Assembly: GCA_037693485.1 (NCBI GenBank)
Contig: CM075344.1
Span: 94,213,001-94,277,000, forward strand
Source: Kitagawia praeruptora
Lineage: Eukaryota; Streptophyta; Magnoliopsida; Apiales; Apiaceae
Length of the DNA: 64,000 bases
Reading direction: 5' to 3'
Under the pieces are notes generated by a model, which saw nothing but the letters and a program-made list of their open reading frames with translations, made no database searches and was not told the origin of the DNA. Positions 48,669-59,709 of this stretch are shown in pieces; positions within the stretch are counted from its first letter, which is position 1; each line of letters opens with the position of its first letter. The position numbers were made by a program, and so were the translations under genes.

Positions 48669-49500
48669 CACTACGTCAAATTTTGGCTTCCGTCACATCA
48701 AATATGTGTGGCTAAGCACTTTCCGTCACGTTTTAATTTTTCAGCAAAGTGTGACCTAAGGTCTCGTCATTTTATGCCCCCCTACGGCCACACCCCAGCT
48801 GTGTGGCTGTAAATCAAAATAGAGTGACTAAAGCATACCACCCCTTGGGTCTGACAGCCCCCATTTTAAGCTCAAAAGTGTGACTAAATACCAGCTTGCA
48901 GCCACAGGATGCGTCGTGGTTAAAGAGAAATAATAACGTGGCTAAATACCAACATTCATCAAAGGCTTAGTTTTGGTCGCACTATTTATTGGTAAATCGT
49001 GGCGAAAAACTTGGGTATGGCCACATTTTATAATTTTTGTGTGGTCGTTTCTATGTTTTATATACTATTAAACAACTGCTTTTAGTCACTAATAATTGTA
49101 GTAACTATCCCCGAATATAATATAATATGTAGTGTGGCTGAAGTGTGGTACTAGCCACACATGCTTAACCACATTACAAACAGGTTTCATTTGTAATATA
49201 AATGACCACGGCCGTACCAAAAGGCCGATACAAGACAATACCAAAAGGCCACAATCCAATCCAAAAAGGCCACAATATATGCAAACAACTAAAATGCCAA
49301 AATACAAGTAAAAAAATGCCAAATTCCAAACTAGTCCATATTAATCCATAAAATCCATACTAAATCCATGATCCATTAACATCGATATGGAGTATAACTC
49401 CACAATCCATAAAAACCACATACCATAACCAGAGTACAGAAAATTAACAACTTATCGAAAAGTTCAGAACCAGAAAACCACATTAACATGAGTCAAATTC
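48669..49500. repeat. left TIR and subterminal repeats of the CACTA
   Basis: Motifs such as GTGTGGCTAA, GAGTGACTAAA, GTGTGACTAAATAC, ACGTGGCTAAATAC and TTAGTCACTAA recur in both orientations to about 49165. Subterminal repeats of this kind bind TNPA in En/Spm. From about 49200 short CCAAAAAGGCCACAAT repeats occur, then the 3' end of the TNPA-like gene. Confidence 0.8.
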
Positions 49501-50888
49501 AGTTTACAATTACACCATGGCCAGCTTCCGCTTCTTCCTCAGCTTGTCTGCCTTGTTCGCCTTAGCCTTTGAACGTGTTACTGGGGAACCAGTAATGGTA
49601 TTACATCTCTTCCCCTTCTTAGCTTGATCTGCGTTATGTTCCTCCTTAGCTTGAGCTGCGCTATGTTCTTTCCCTTCCCCATTGGCAGTTGGAGTTGGTA
49701 CCTAGAGTAAAATAGGAAAACAAATACGATGATCATTTCAACAGCCCTCAAGTTACGACCATTTAACACAAGTAATGTAATTCTATAGATAAGCAAGTTA
49801 AGACCGTTGGACAAGTAATGTTATTTAATTAAAGCTCCATCAGTTTAAACAAAATTATAAAGCGGGAGAATAAATGCACACAACCAAAATGGAATGCAAA
49901 GTAAGAAACGTACTTGATGATCAATTATCTTGATATGGTTTTTGGGCCAAGCCACAAAAGAACCCAAAGCATCCTCAACTGTCCGCATATCACCGGCTTC
50001 ATACGGTAAGAATGCTACCCCCTTAACAACTTCATCAACCGAAACTCTATAGCAATCATCTTGTTGGGGGACTCCATGAATGGTTTGTCCTTGCTGGTCT
50101 GAAAGGAAAGCCGTACCACGTGCAACCGGGTTGTTCAAATTCAACGTATACAGAGTCCACTTCATTGCCTACAAAAGTTAGTGGCATAATTAACATCATA
50201 AAGGTAAAGTGAATTAATATACGTACGCATTTAGAAATAAAATGTATACCGATTGGACTATAGTAGAGGTTTGATTTGACTGAGATGGCATTTGACCAGA
50301 GATAGTGCTAGGCTGAGATAAACTAATCTTCTCCCTGGTTCCGGATCTAATCACCTTTTCCTACAAAAGTAGTAGCATAATTTCCAACATATTATAGTTG
50401 GAAATTAATCTCAATATACATGTGCATTTAGCAATATTGTAAATATATACCTGGTGCACAATTGTGGGATCTTCTTGTGATTTAGTGTTATGCGGAGATA
50501 TATAAACTTTCCTCCTGGTGGTGATCACCTTTTGCGCCATTATGGATGTGTCGGCAGTAGGAGTCACTTGCTTTTCCACAGATTTAACCTACAATTTAAG
50601 AAATTTGGACAAGAAATCAGCAATTACTTAGAAAAAATTAGGGCTGTAAACGAACCGAGCCGAACGAGCTTTTCATCGAACCGAGCCGAGCTTTTCATCG
50701 AACCGAGCCGAGCTTTGCCCGAAACGAACCGAGCCGAGCTTTGGTCAACTCGAGCCGAGCTTTGGTCAACTCGAACCAAGCCGAGCTTTGACCGAGCTCG
50801 AGCCGCACGCGAGCTGTTCACGAACAACTCGAGCCGATCTCGAGCTGGAGCCGATCTCGAGCTGTTCACGAACGATTCTGAGTTCTGG

Positions 50889-52105
50889 AGATCCGTACAG
50901 ATGTCAAGATATATATAATTTAATAATATTACCAAATTTTAAAAAATAAAAAATTAATTTGGTTGGAGATCTTAGTAGATCACTATTGTTTTGACTAGTA
51001 CTAGTAACTAGTGTTTTGTCACGGATTGTTGTTTCTATTTTTTAAAAAATATTTCTCGACGATCCAACCGTACGGATGTCAAGATACATCCAATTTATTG
51101 ATATTCCCAAAATTTAAAAAAATAAAAAATTAATTTGGTTGGAGATCTTAGTAGATCACTACTATTCCGACTAGTACTAGTAACTAATGCTTTGTCACGA
51201 ATTGTTGTTTCTATTTTTTTAAAAATATTTCTCGACGATCCAACCGTACAGATGTTAAGATACATCCAATTTAGTGATATTACCAAAATTTCAAAAAATA
51301 AAAAATTAATTTGGTTGGAGATCATAGTAGATCACTACTATTCTAACTAGTACTAGTAACTAATGCGTTATCATGAATTTTCGTTTCTATATTTTAAAAA
51401 GTATTTCTCGACGATCCAACCGTACGGATGTCAAGATACATCCAATTTATTGATATTCCCAAAATTTAAAAAAATAAAAAATTAATTTGGTTGGAGATCT
51501 TAGTAGATCACTACTATTCCGACTAGTACTAGTAACTAATGCTTTGTCACGAATTGTTGTTTCTATTTTTTTAAAAATATTTCTCGACGATCCAACCGTA
51601 CAGATATTAAGATACATCCAATTTAGTGATATTACCAAATTTTCAAAAAATAAAAAATTAATTTGGTTGGAGATCATAGTAGATCACTACTATTCTAACT
51701 AGTACTAGTAACTAATGCGTTATCACGAATTTTCGTTTCTATATTTTAAAAAGTATTTCTCGACGATCCAACCGTACGGATGTCAAGATACATCCAATTT
51801 AGTGATATTACCAAATTTTCAAAAAATAAAAAATTAATTTGGTTGGAGATCATAGTAGATCACTACTATTCTAACTAGTACTAGTAACTAATGCGTTATC
51901 ACGAATTTTCGTTTCTATATTTTAAAAAGTATTTCTCGACGATCCAACCGTACGGATGTCAAGATACATCCAATTTAGTGATATTACCCAATTTTCAAAA
52001 AATAAAAAATTAATTTGGTTTGAGATCTTAGTAGATCACTACTATTCTAACTAGTACTAGTAACTAGTGCTTTATCACGAATTGTTATTTCTATTTTTTT
52101 TAAAA
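50889..52105. repeat. 176-bp tandem array inside the hAT-like element
   Basis: TAATTTGGTT recurs at 50955, 51131, 51307, 51483, 51659, 51835 and 52011, exactly 176 bases apart. Units contain GATCCAACCGTACGGATG and a GTAGATCACTACTATTC / ACTAGTACTAGTAACTA block rich in small palindromes. Units alternate slightly in type, e.g. 51124-51299 resembles 51476-51651. Short open frames across them are artefacts. Confidence 0.95.
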
Positions 52106-52393
52106 TAGAAACAACGTGTTCGAGCTCGAGCTCGTTAAGTAACGAGTCGAACACATATAATTATATATTATATATTCTTAAAAAATATTTTTCATATAAA
52201 TATAAGTATTTTTCCGATTATTTTGGTCAAAATCGACCCAGTCAAACAAGTACAATCCAGCTCTAATTTAGTTGCCCAGCCCAGTTTCAATACCCAGTCC
52301 ATATAATTATAAAACCCTAAAATCCTAGCCATTGATCTATAAGATGGATAAATCATGGCCCTCTATTTTAGAAAATATATGTGCTTTCAGTAC
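52106..52393. other. AT-rich hAT interior between array and captured gene
   Basis: A second GAGCTCGAGCTCGTTAAG block at about 52120-52142, then AT-rich sequence without an ORF. Confidence 0.4.
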
Positions 52394-52893
52394 TGTGTAG
52401 TGTACGCAGCCCCTTTCCAAACCTAAAATCTCTCTCAACTCTCTCTCGCCGCTTCTCTTGATTCTTGATCAAAAACCCTAATTCACGAATCTCCTCGGCG
52501 AATACACACTAAATATATATACACTAACACACTATGTCAATTACATTTGCTTGTAAAACACTAACACTAACGGTTGATTTTGAGTATTTTCTTGCAGGAT
52601 TAATGGAGTCAAACAAATAGTCTTCTCGATTAATGGTGTCATCTCTCTCCCTAGTCCCTCCTCTCTCTGTATATTTTAGTCCAGCTATTTTATAACCTTG
52701 TCTTGTTTAGAGGCATGTCTTCTCTAGTTTTCCCCCTGGTATTTGGCTCTTTAAACGGTTAACTTGTGTAATGTACTGTGTAGTTTGGCTCTTCGTTCTT
52801 TCTTGATGATCAGATCTGTATGTGTTTGTGATTAAATATTTGGTGTTAATCAGTGTTCTTTTTTTTAATCTGTATGTATGTATGTGTATGCAG

Positions 52894-53591
52894 GTGAATC
52901 CATCAAGAAGTTGATTTTGACCATCATTTCTCTATTTGCAATGTAAGTCTTAATTTTTGACAACATGAAGCCATTGATTTTTATTTATATAATTATATCT
53001 GTGTGTATGTTTCGGTGAGAATGTATTTGGTTTAATTTGTATGTCATTTCTTGGTATTTTAGTACTAGAAAAGTTGTTTTTTTAATTGGGTATTACAAAC
53101 TACTCATTGTTTTAACTTGTTTTTGTTTGGAATGTATCAAGGTTCCTGAATATTGATAAAAGAAAGTCTGATCGGTTGGTAAATCAACAATTTTTTTTTG
53201 TTGTAGTCTTGAATACCAGACTTTTGCCTCACAGTGAAAGAGTCACTTACTCACTTTGAACTAATTGGTATTCTGACACAGCGACACCCTGTTGCTATGC
53301 TGGTACGAATGATTATATTTGACACCTTTGTATGCAATTGTTACTCATTTTCTATATCAAAAGTTGTCTCGAGTATCTGCCATTGTGACTGTTTGCCGAT
53401 TTTCTTTTCTTTTCTAGAAATATAAGACTTTATTTGGATTCTCAATTCATTAACCAATGCATGCTCAAATTTGTGCAATATTTTTATTTAACTATTCTCC
53501 TTTTAGGGCTGAGGAGGAACCCAGTGATCAGGAGAAGTACCTCGAGGACTCATGTCAGCCCAAGTGTGTTAAACCTTTACTTGAGTATAAG
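52894..53591 (+). pseudogene. captured fragment of a cytochrome bc1 hinge-subunit (QCR6/UQCRH) gene
   Basis: Exon 53507-53591 encodes EKYLEDSCQPKCVKPLLEY preceded by AEEEPSDQ. The plant mitochondrial complex III hinge protein has nearly this N-terminus (KKYLEES-CKPKCVKPLLEY). The exon is flanked by TTTTAG and GTGAG splice signals. The preceding exon 52894-52942 (after TATGCAG) ends in AT before GTAAGT, and the next exon starts with G, so splicing would create the ATG across the intron. A CT-rich sequence with an AAAACCCTAATT stretch at 52400-52500 looks like the donor gene 5' UTR. The Cys-rich C-terminal half is absent, so this is a truncated capture. Confidence 0.75.
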
Positions 53592-54397
53592 GTGAGTTCA
53601 TATTTTCTTTAAGATTTTAATATGAGCTTTTCATACATTGTCCCTGCGTCAATGTAATAGTACTATATGTTGTTCTTCATTGTCCCTGCGTCAATGTAAT
53701 AGTACTATAAATGTGGACAAGTTGGCTTGAGATTTGCTTGAGGTAGTGAGACATGAGTCATAACTTGCAACACATGCATTTGTGTTGCTATCTTGCTGGA
53801 TAAAATCAACAATTTTTCCTGTTTTGAGTTCATGAGCAACATACATACTATCCTGCTAAAACCAAGAATAATACAGGCATTAGTGGCCTTTCTTGTTGCC
53901 TGTTGGCATTTGATTTTCTAAATTTCTATCCTGCTAAAAATTATATGAATTTACATACATACTTGCTATCCCAGAAATATTTTTCCATCTAAATTTCTGA
54001 TATACATTTTGGCATTTTGCTATTTTGATAACCAGCCTTGATATGCATTATGGACTTCTGGACTGTGGTTAAGGTCACTGCAATGCAATTGCTTTTTTTC
54101 AGAATTGAACATTTTGCATTTTATTGAACAGGTGGAAATTGGAATGGTGGATCAACGTTTTGCATTTTGCTGCATTTTATTGAACATGTCGGATATGGAT
54201 GGCACTGGCAGGATGGGAACTCTAGAAAGTAGAACTAGAACCTTTGAAGTTTGAACCTTTTAAGATGTAATCGTTGAAAGAATTTGTAATAGATTTATTA
54301 TGGTTATGGTTATTGTAATTTGTAACTTTTAAATTAAAAATGTTCCTAGTATATTATATAATTTATATTATAGAAAATATTGTAAAATTTGAATTTT
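53592..54397. other. remaining captured or filler sequence of the hAT-like element
   Basis: Intron-like AT-rich sequence with a near-perfect 36-base duplication at about 53638-53712 (CATTGTCCCTGCGTCAATG in both copies). After TATTGAACAG at 54132 a possible exon (GGAAATTGGAATGGTGG) starts but matches no protein I recognise. No continuation of the hinge protein was found. Confidence 0.4.
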
Positions 54398-57300
54398 TTT
54401 CGAGCTTAACGAGTCGAGCTCGAGCCGAACGATCTCGAGTCGAGCTCGAGCCGAGCTCGAGCCGCACAAGACAAAAGCTCGGCTCGAGCTAGTTTGCTTA
54501 ACGAGCAGAAAATTGTGTTCGAGCTCGAGCTAGTTTAGCAAACGAACCGAGCCGAACGAGCTCTTAACGAGCCGAGCTCGAGCTTGTTCGCGAACAGCTC
54601 GGTTCGTTTACAGCCCTAGAAAAAATTAAAAAGAAATTAAATTAGCCATTACTTACAGGTGTTAAAAACTCTTTCGATGCTGGGATGGTAACATTAATGC
54701 AGCTGTCCCTCGAACCATTCCCACTTATCGGTGTTCCTTACAGAATGTAACGTCAAATGGGAAAGTCAAGTGATAACACAAGTTTTGTAAACTATGTTTT
54801 GGAATATAGACACAAGATAACTAAATTCAAACACAAAAAACTCCAATAATTTACGTAGTGCTTACATCTTGTTTTGTTGCTGAAAGCAGTCCTTGCGAAT
54901 CCAATTGAGCCATGACTTTATTCAGTTTATTGTTCGTTGCCTCCATCTGCAACGACAGGTTCTTCAGTTCTTCATCCTTCTTCTCACGCAGCAGTTTCTC
55001 ATTTTCCAATTGAAGCTCCAGAATCTTGATTTTATCTTTTCCTGATGTCCTTTGCCGAGGACAATGCCAGTACGTACTGGGAGTGACTCCACAACCAACA
55101 CCTCGCAAGTATGAACCCTGCTCCCTACCAAAAACCACTGTAAGGGCATCCTCGTTCGGCCCAATCTTGATTGTTCTGTCCTTTATCTGTGCTTCAATAT
55201 CCATCTGTAAAGAAAAAAGTGAAGAAAATTAGTAACAAGGACATGTTCTTCACTTTAGGATATACTAAGTCTCATATTTAAACTTACTAAATAATCTGCC
55301 ATTTTCTTCACTTTAAGATCTACCAACTCTCCATCTTTGTTTTCCCTCCCCTTCCTCCACATAAAAGCACGGGTGGGGACGTCATTAACTGCAATTTCTT
55401 TTTTTGAAACCTTGCATAATGCAACGATGACACAATCAGACAGGAAAAAACCAAAATAATCAATAGTAACACAAAAAAACACATCTGAATTACCAATTTT
55501 TATTTGAGACGAGGGTATCCTCCTCGTCCCAAGCGATGATCAAAATGGGATCGTGATCGCGCAATTTTCGTAGTTTTGGAGACATCCTTCCAATAGTCAA
55601 AAGAATTATTAGCAAAGTGCATTGGAAAAATACGTTAATTCAAACGATGATCCGTATATTAAAGTATTACAACCTTGAATTTATCCGTTTGCGTGTGAGC
55701 TACGAACCTATCCCAATCAGCTTGCTCTACCAGTGTACTATACAGCCTAGGAACTTTTGCAAGTTTTGCTGGTTTTTTCAGGTTAGGTTGTATGAATCAT
55801 GCATACATCTTTCTTCTGAAATTGCGAAGCAGCCCACCAAGCCGAGTCATTACAAACTTTCGACGACAAAATTCTATATCAAAATAATGCTGCAATATAT
55901 AATACATGGTGTTAATACACATATAAGGCAAGCAGATAAGTTGAACAATAGTGTTTCATATTAAAAATGTAAAATATATTTAGAGTAGCTAATTTACCGT
56001 TGCTTGATCCCACAGCTTAGCCTTCACTTCTTTTGGCACCTCCTTCCATGTTAACCATCTTAAGCCCACATGCTCCCTGACCGTGTCTCCCAAAAAGCTC
56101 GTAAATTCTGATCTGTATTCCCCCATTAACCTACCAAGTGAGTCAAATTCAACCTCATGTCTTTTTCCACCAGAGTTTGTAAACCTGGTATGCAGCTTCG
56201 GCAACCTGGTTAGCCCCCTCTTAGCTTTGACATCATTCTTTTGTTGCACCTGTTTGCATTCTTTTTCTGCGTCGTCTTCTTCTTCTGCGCTTTCTCCTTC
56301 GTCTTCTCCTTTTGTACTTTCTTCTTCTTCGCTACACTCTTCCATTGAATATTGATCCTCAAATTCCTCATTTTCCATACCTACAACTAGTACAAGAACC
56401 CTTAGCAATTACGGGATTGATCTGTTCAATAAACATACACATGAATAAATATGAGAAGTCAAAAATGAGTCTACCTAGGTATTCTTCTTCAACGCAAACT
56501 AGTGCAGTAGATGTGGACCAGGAATGGAAGACATGAATCTTGCAGACTCCAGTCATGTTAGAAGCAATAGCCAACTCTTTTAAGTCACTGTCTCGAAGCA
56601 ATAAACCATATCCATTATCCGGGGTCACCCCATCTTTCATGAAATAAATCTTATCATCATCCGAAACTACATCCGCTACCAAATCCCTAACTTGTTTAAC
56701 AGTCATGTTGTAGACTTCCATTCCTTCGAACACCTTTGACTTAGGACCAGTGTATTACCACTTAACACATGTCATGAACTCACCCCCATAGTAAACAACC
56801 AACCTGTACCTCTTTCCCATGGTACTCAAATTAGCTGTAGACAAAAGCACAACAATGTCATCTATTAATACATCAACATTAAAGCAAAAGTACCCACACA
56901 GAGTAACTCATATAACACAAATAACACAAATATTACTCGAGTAACTGAAATAAGTATACCCCTACAGAGTGTATCATAGAAAAGGGATGGAAGTGTCAAA
57001 TAATTACAAGTCAAATAGTCTCAATCTCGATCTAAAATACAACTCAAACATGCAATCTCTCCAATCATATATCTTATTCTCAAACTATCTCAAACATACA
57101 CTCACTCAAATAGTCTGTGGAAAGAATGGTTTACCTGCGATAAGCAAGGTGATTTAAACGTCGTTGGAAAAACCCTAATTTCAAGAACATAAACCAGATT
57201 GGGTCACCAGATTTCACCGACGGTGTAACCTAATTTCACCGATTGAAAGTTGTGGGGAGATTATGGTGCACAGAGAGGGAGAATTTGAAAGTGAATTGAG

Positions 57301-57550
57301 GGAGAATTTGAAAGTGAATTGAGGGTTAAGCGATGTTGAAAGTGAAGTGGGGGGAAGTTTGAGTTTTTTGGGAAAGTTCAGCCGCCACAGATCTGTAACT
57401 GTTTCCCTTTTCAGACAACTTGCAAATTATATATCAGTATATATGTTGTATTATTAATTATATAAAAAATTATATATCAAGATATTTATTGTATTTTTGA
57501 GATTAATATTTGTAATTTTTTATTTCATTAAAATTAATTAAGGTGAATGA

Positions 57551-58999
57551 ATGTCAAAAATTGAATTTAAAAAAATTATTTCCACTCTCGGGATCGATTC
57601 TCGTTTCTCGGTGTAGTACTTTGGCCAGATCCTTGTAAAAACGTCGTACAAGATAAATTCCTAATTTTTCGATTATTTTTCCCCAACATCATAATGCGTA
57701 TCTGTTAACATCCGTACAGTTGGATCGTCAAAAATTGAATTTAAAAAAATTATTTCCACTCTCGGGATCGATTCTCGTTTCTCAGAGTAGTACTTTGGCC
57801 AGATCCTTGTAAAAACGCCGTACAAGATAAATTCCTAATTTTTCGATTATTTTTCCCCAACATCAAAATGCGTATCTGTTAACATCTGTATGGTTGGATC
57901 GTCAAAAATTAAATTTAAAAAAATTATTTCCACTCTCGGGATCGATTCTCGTTTCTCGGAGTAGTACTTTGGCCAGATCCCTGTAAAAACGCCATACAAG
58001 ATAAATTCCTGATTTTTCGATTATTTTTCCCCAACATCACAATGCGTATCTATTAACATCCGTACGGTTGGATCGTCAAAAATTAAATTTAAAAAAATTA
58101 TTTCCACTCTCGGGATCGATTCTCGTTTCTCGGAGTGGTACTTTGGCCAGATCCTTGTAAAAACGCCGTACAAGATAAATTCTTGATTTTTCAATTATTT
58201 TTCCCCAACATCATAATGCTTATCTGTTAACATCCGTACGGTTGGATCGTCAGAAATTGAATTTAAAAAAATTATTTCCACTGTCGGGATCGATTCTCGT
58301 TTCTCGGAGTAGTACTTTGGCCAGATCCTTGTAAAAACGCCGTACAAGATATTCCTGATTTTTTGATTATTTTTCCCCAACATCACAATGCGTATCTGTT
58401 AACATCCGTACGGTTGGATCGTCAAAAATTGAATTTAAAAAAATTATTTCCACTCTCGGGATCGATTCTCGTTTCTCGGAGTAGTACTTTGGCCAGATCC
58501 TTGTAAAAACGCCGTACAAGATAAATTCCTGATTTTTCGATTATTTTTCCCCAACATCACAATGCGTATCTGTTAACATCCGTACGGTTGGATCGTCAAA
58601 AATTGAATTTAAAAAAATTATTTCCACTCTCGGGATCGATTCTCGTTTCTCGGAGTAGTACTTTGGCCAGATCCTTGTAAAAACGCCGTACAACATAAAT
58701 TCCTAATTTTTCGATTATTTTTCTCCAATATCACAATGCGTATCTGTTAACATCCGTACGGTTGGATCGTCAAAAATTGAATTTAAAAAAATTATTTCCA
58801 CTCTCGGGATCGATTCTCGTTTCTCGGAGTGGTACTTTGGCCAGATCCTTGTAAAAACGCCGTACAAGATAAATTCCTGATTTTTCGATTATTTTTCCCC
58901 AACATCACAATGCGTATCTGTTAACTTTCGTACGGTTGAATCGTCAAAAATTGAATTTAAAAAATTAATTCCACTTTCGGGATCGATTCTCGTTTCTAT
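57551..58999. repeat. 174-bp tandem array inside the CACTA
   Basis: TGGATCGTCA-type anchors recur at 57721, 57895, 58069, 58243, 58415, 58589, 58763 and 58937, spaced 174 bases (one 172). About 8.3 units. Each contains CATCCGTACGGTTGGATCG, a CTCGGGATCGATTCTCG palindromic patch and TTCCCCAACATCA. It lies upstream of the minus-strand TNPA-like gene. Confidence 0.95.
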
Positions 59000-59068
59000 T
59001 TGGGCCAACACTATTCTATTTGGGTCAACACTATTCTAATAATTGCCCAACACTATTCTAATTGGGCC
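58997..59068. repeat. short tandem repeat of about 22 bp
   Basis: Three imperfect copies of CAACACTATTCTATTTGGG-like text directly after the 174-bp array. The following 350 bases hold no gene until 59424. Confidence 0.75.
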
Positions 59069-59423
59069 TTAAACAAGTACAGTCCAGAGTGAGTAAATGG
59101 TGGTCAAATACCTAAATGGAAAGTTCATTCTCTCAATTGGAAACCACAGTATCGGATTCAAACCACTGCTACTCAATTGGCCGCTTCTAATTTCATCCAT
59201 AACGATTTCATCCACAACGATTTCATCCCTAATTCCGTCCCTAAGTTCATTAGGCTTCACACCCTTCTACTCTTAATCATTCCTGCTCCTCTCTCCTAGT
59301 AAGTCATGTGTTAAATATATGCTAATTTTTTAATGTTATGCTTTAATATATGCTCGTAATTGCTGTAGTTATGCTATAATATGCTCGTAATTGCTTTAGT
59401 TTATATGTATTAAAGCTGTAGTT

Positions 59424-59709
59424 ATGGATAAGTCTTGGATGTTAACCGATAGAAACAGTGAACCATATATGGATGGAGTTGTAGCATTTATCGATTTTGT
59501 GGTTTCTAATTTGGGAATGGATTGATCCTGAACCAGTTGTCATGAAGATCAAGATCCAGAAAGAACTTGATGATGTGAAGACTGAGCTACAAAACTGCAT
59601 GTCAACAGTTGAAGATCTTCGAAAGGAGGTTGATGTCATACGTGGGAAGTTGTATAATGTTATCATTGTCTTGGTCATTTTCTTTGTTTTTTATTTGATG
59701 AAGAATTAA
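59424..59709 (+). pseudogene. chimeric remnant: Transpos_assoc N-terminus fused to a GRF-type zinc-finger protein tail
   Basis: ATG at 59424 opens MDKSWMLTDRNSEPYMDG followed by VVAFIDFVVSN, resembling the start of the Transpos_assoc domain that begins CACTA TNPD transposases (MD-RSWM ... GV-F--F). It stops at about 59523. From about 59500, in another frame, comes WEWIDPEPVV, then a coiled coil (LDDVKTELQNCMSTVEDLRK) and a hydrophobic segment (NVIIVLVIFFVFYLM) to 59709, like the C-terminal end of plant GRF zinc-finger proteins carried by transposons. The expected zinc ligands and the whole catalytic TNPD region are missing, so a deletion probably joined two genes. Confidence 0.6.

Larger units (their letters stand above)
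50639..54618. mobile_element. hAT-like transposon (non-autonomous, Pack type), 3980 bp
   Basis: Terminal inverted repeats TAGGGCTGTAAACGAACC (identical for about 22 bases at both ends) with the 8-bp duplication GAAAAAAT at 50631-50638 and 54619-54626. An 8-bp duplication and a TAGGG-type end are hAT features. Subterminal zones (50657-50870, 52118-52150, 54398-54600) are rich in GAGCTCGAGC and CGAGCCGAGC. No transposase is encoded. It carries a 176-bp array and a captured host gene fragment, and lies in an intron of the CACTA gene. Confidence 0.88.
49510..56820 (-). pseudogene. CACTA TNPA-like / Transposase_24 gene, 11 exons, near-complete
   Basis: Exons inferred from frame and GT-AG signals: 56820-56475, 56380-55998, 55889-55674, 55586-55494, 55410-55288, 55204-54866, 54736-54657, 50588-50451, 50360-50250, 50168-49914, 49701-49510. 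Exon 1 (ATG at 56818) resembles the PB1-like N-terminus of plant transposon proteins. Exon 2 has an acidic run then the Transposase_24 core (FLGDTVREHVGLRW; KEVPKEVKAKLWD); exons 3-6 continue it (RLGRGGYPRL, GVGCGVTPSTYW) with a coiled coil. Exon 10 resembles DUF8039 (ALGSFVAWPKN). The tail is basic (KKRK). Such proteins bind CACTA ends. Stops at 56755-56757, 55797-55799 and 55500-55502 break it. The 54736 acceptor phase is uncertain. Intron 7 holds the hAT-like element. The 5' flank 56821-57550 holds no other gene. Confidence 0.82.

Noticed and set aside
50624..50935. 103- and 142-codon ORFs over the left hAT end
   Set aside because: They are translations of CGAGCCGAGC-type subterminal repeats and include flanking intron.
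50889..52105. Possible CRISPR-like array
   Set aside because: Units are contiguous 176-bp tandem repeats without distinct spacers, in a plant transposon.
54132..54250. Possible further exon of the captured gene
   Set aside because: An acceptor-like AACAG precedes it, but the translation matches neither the hinge protein nor anything else I recognise.
57551..58999. Possible centromeric satellite
   Set aside because: The period is suggestive, but the array is short and lies wholly inside a CACTA element; no other evidence of a centromere.
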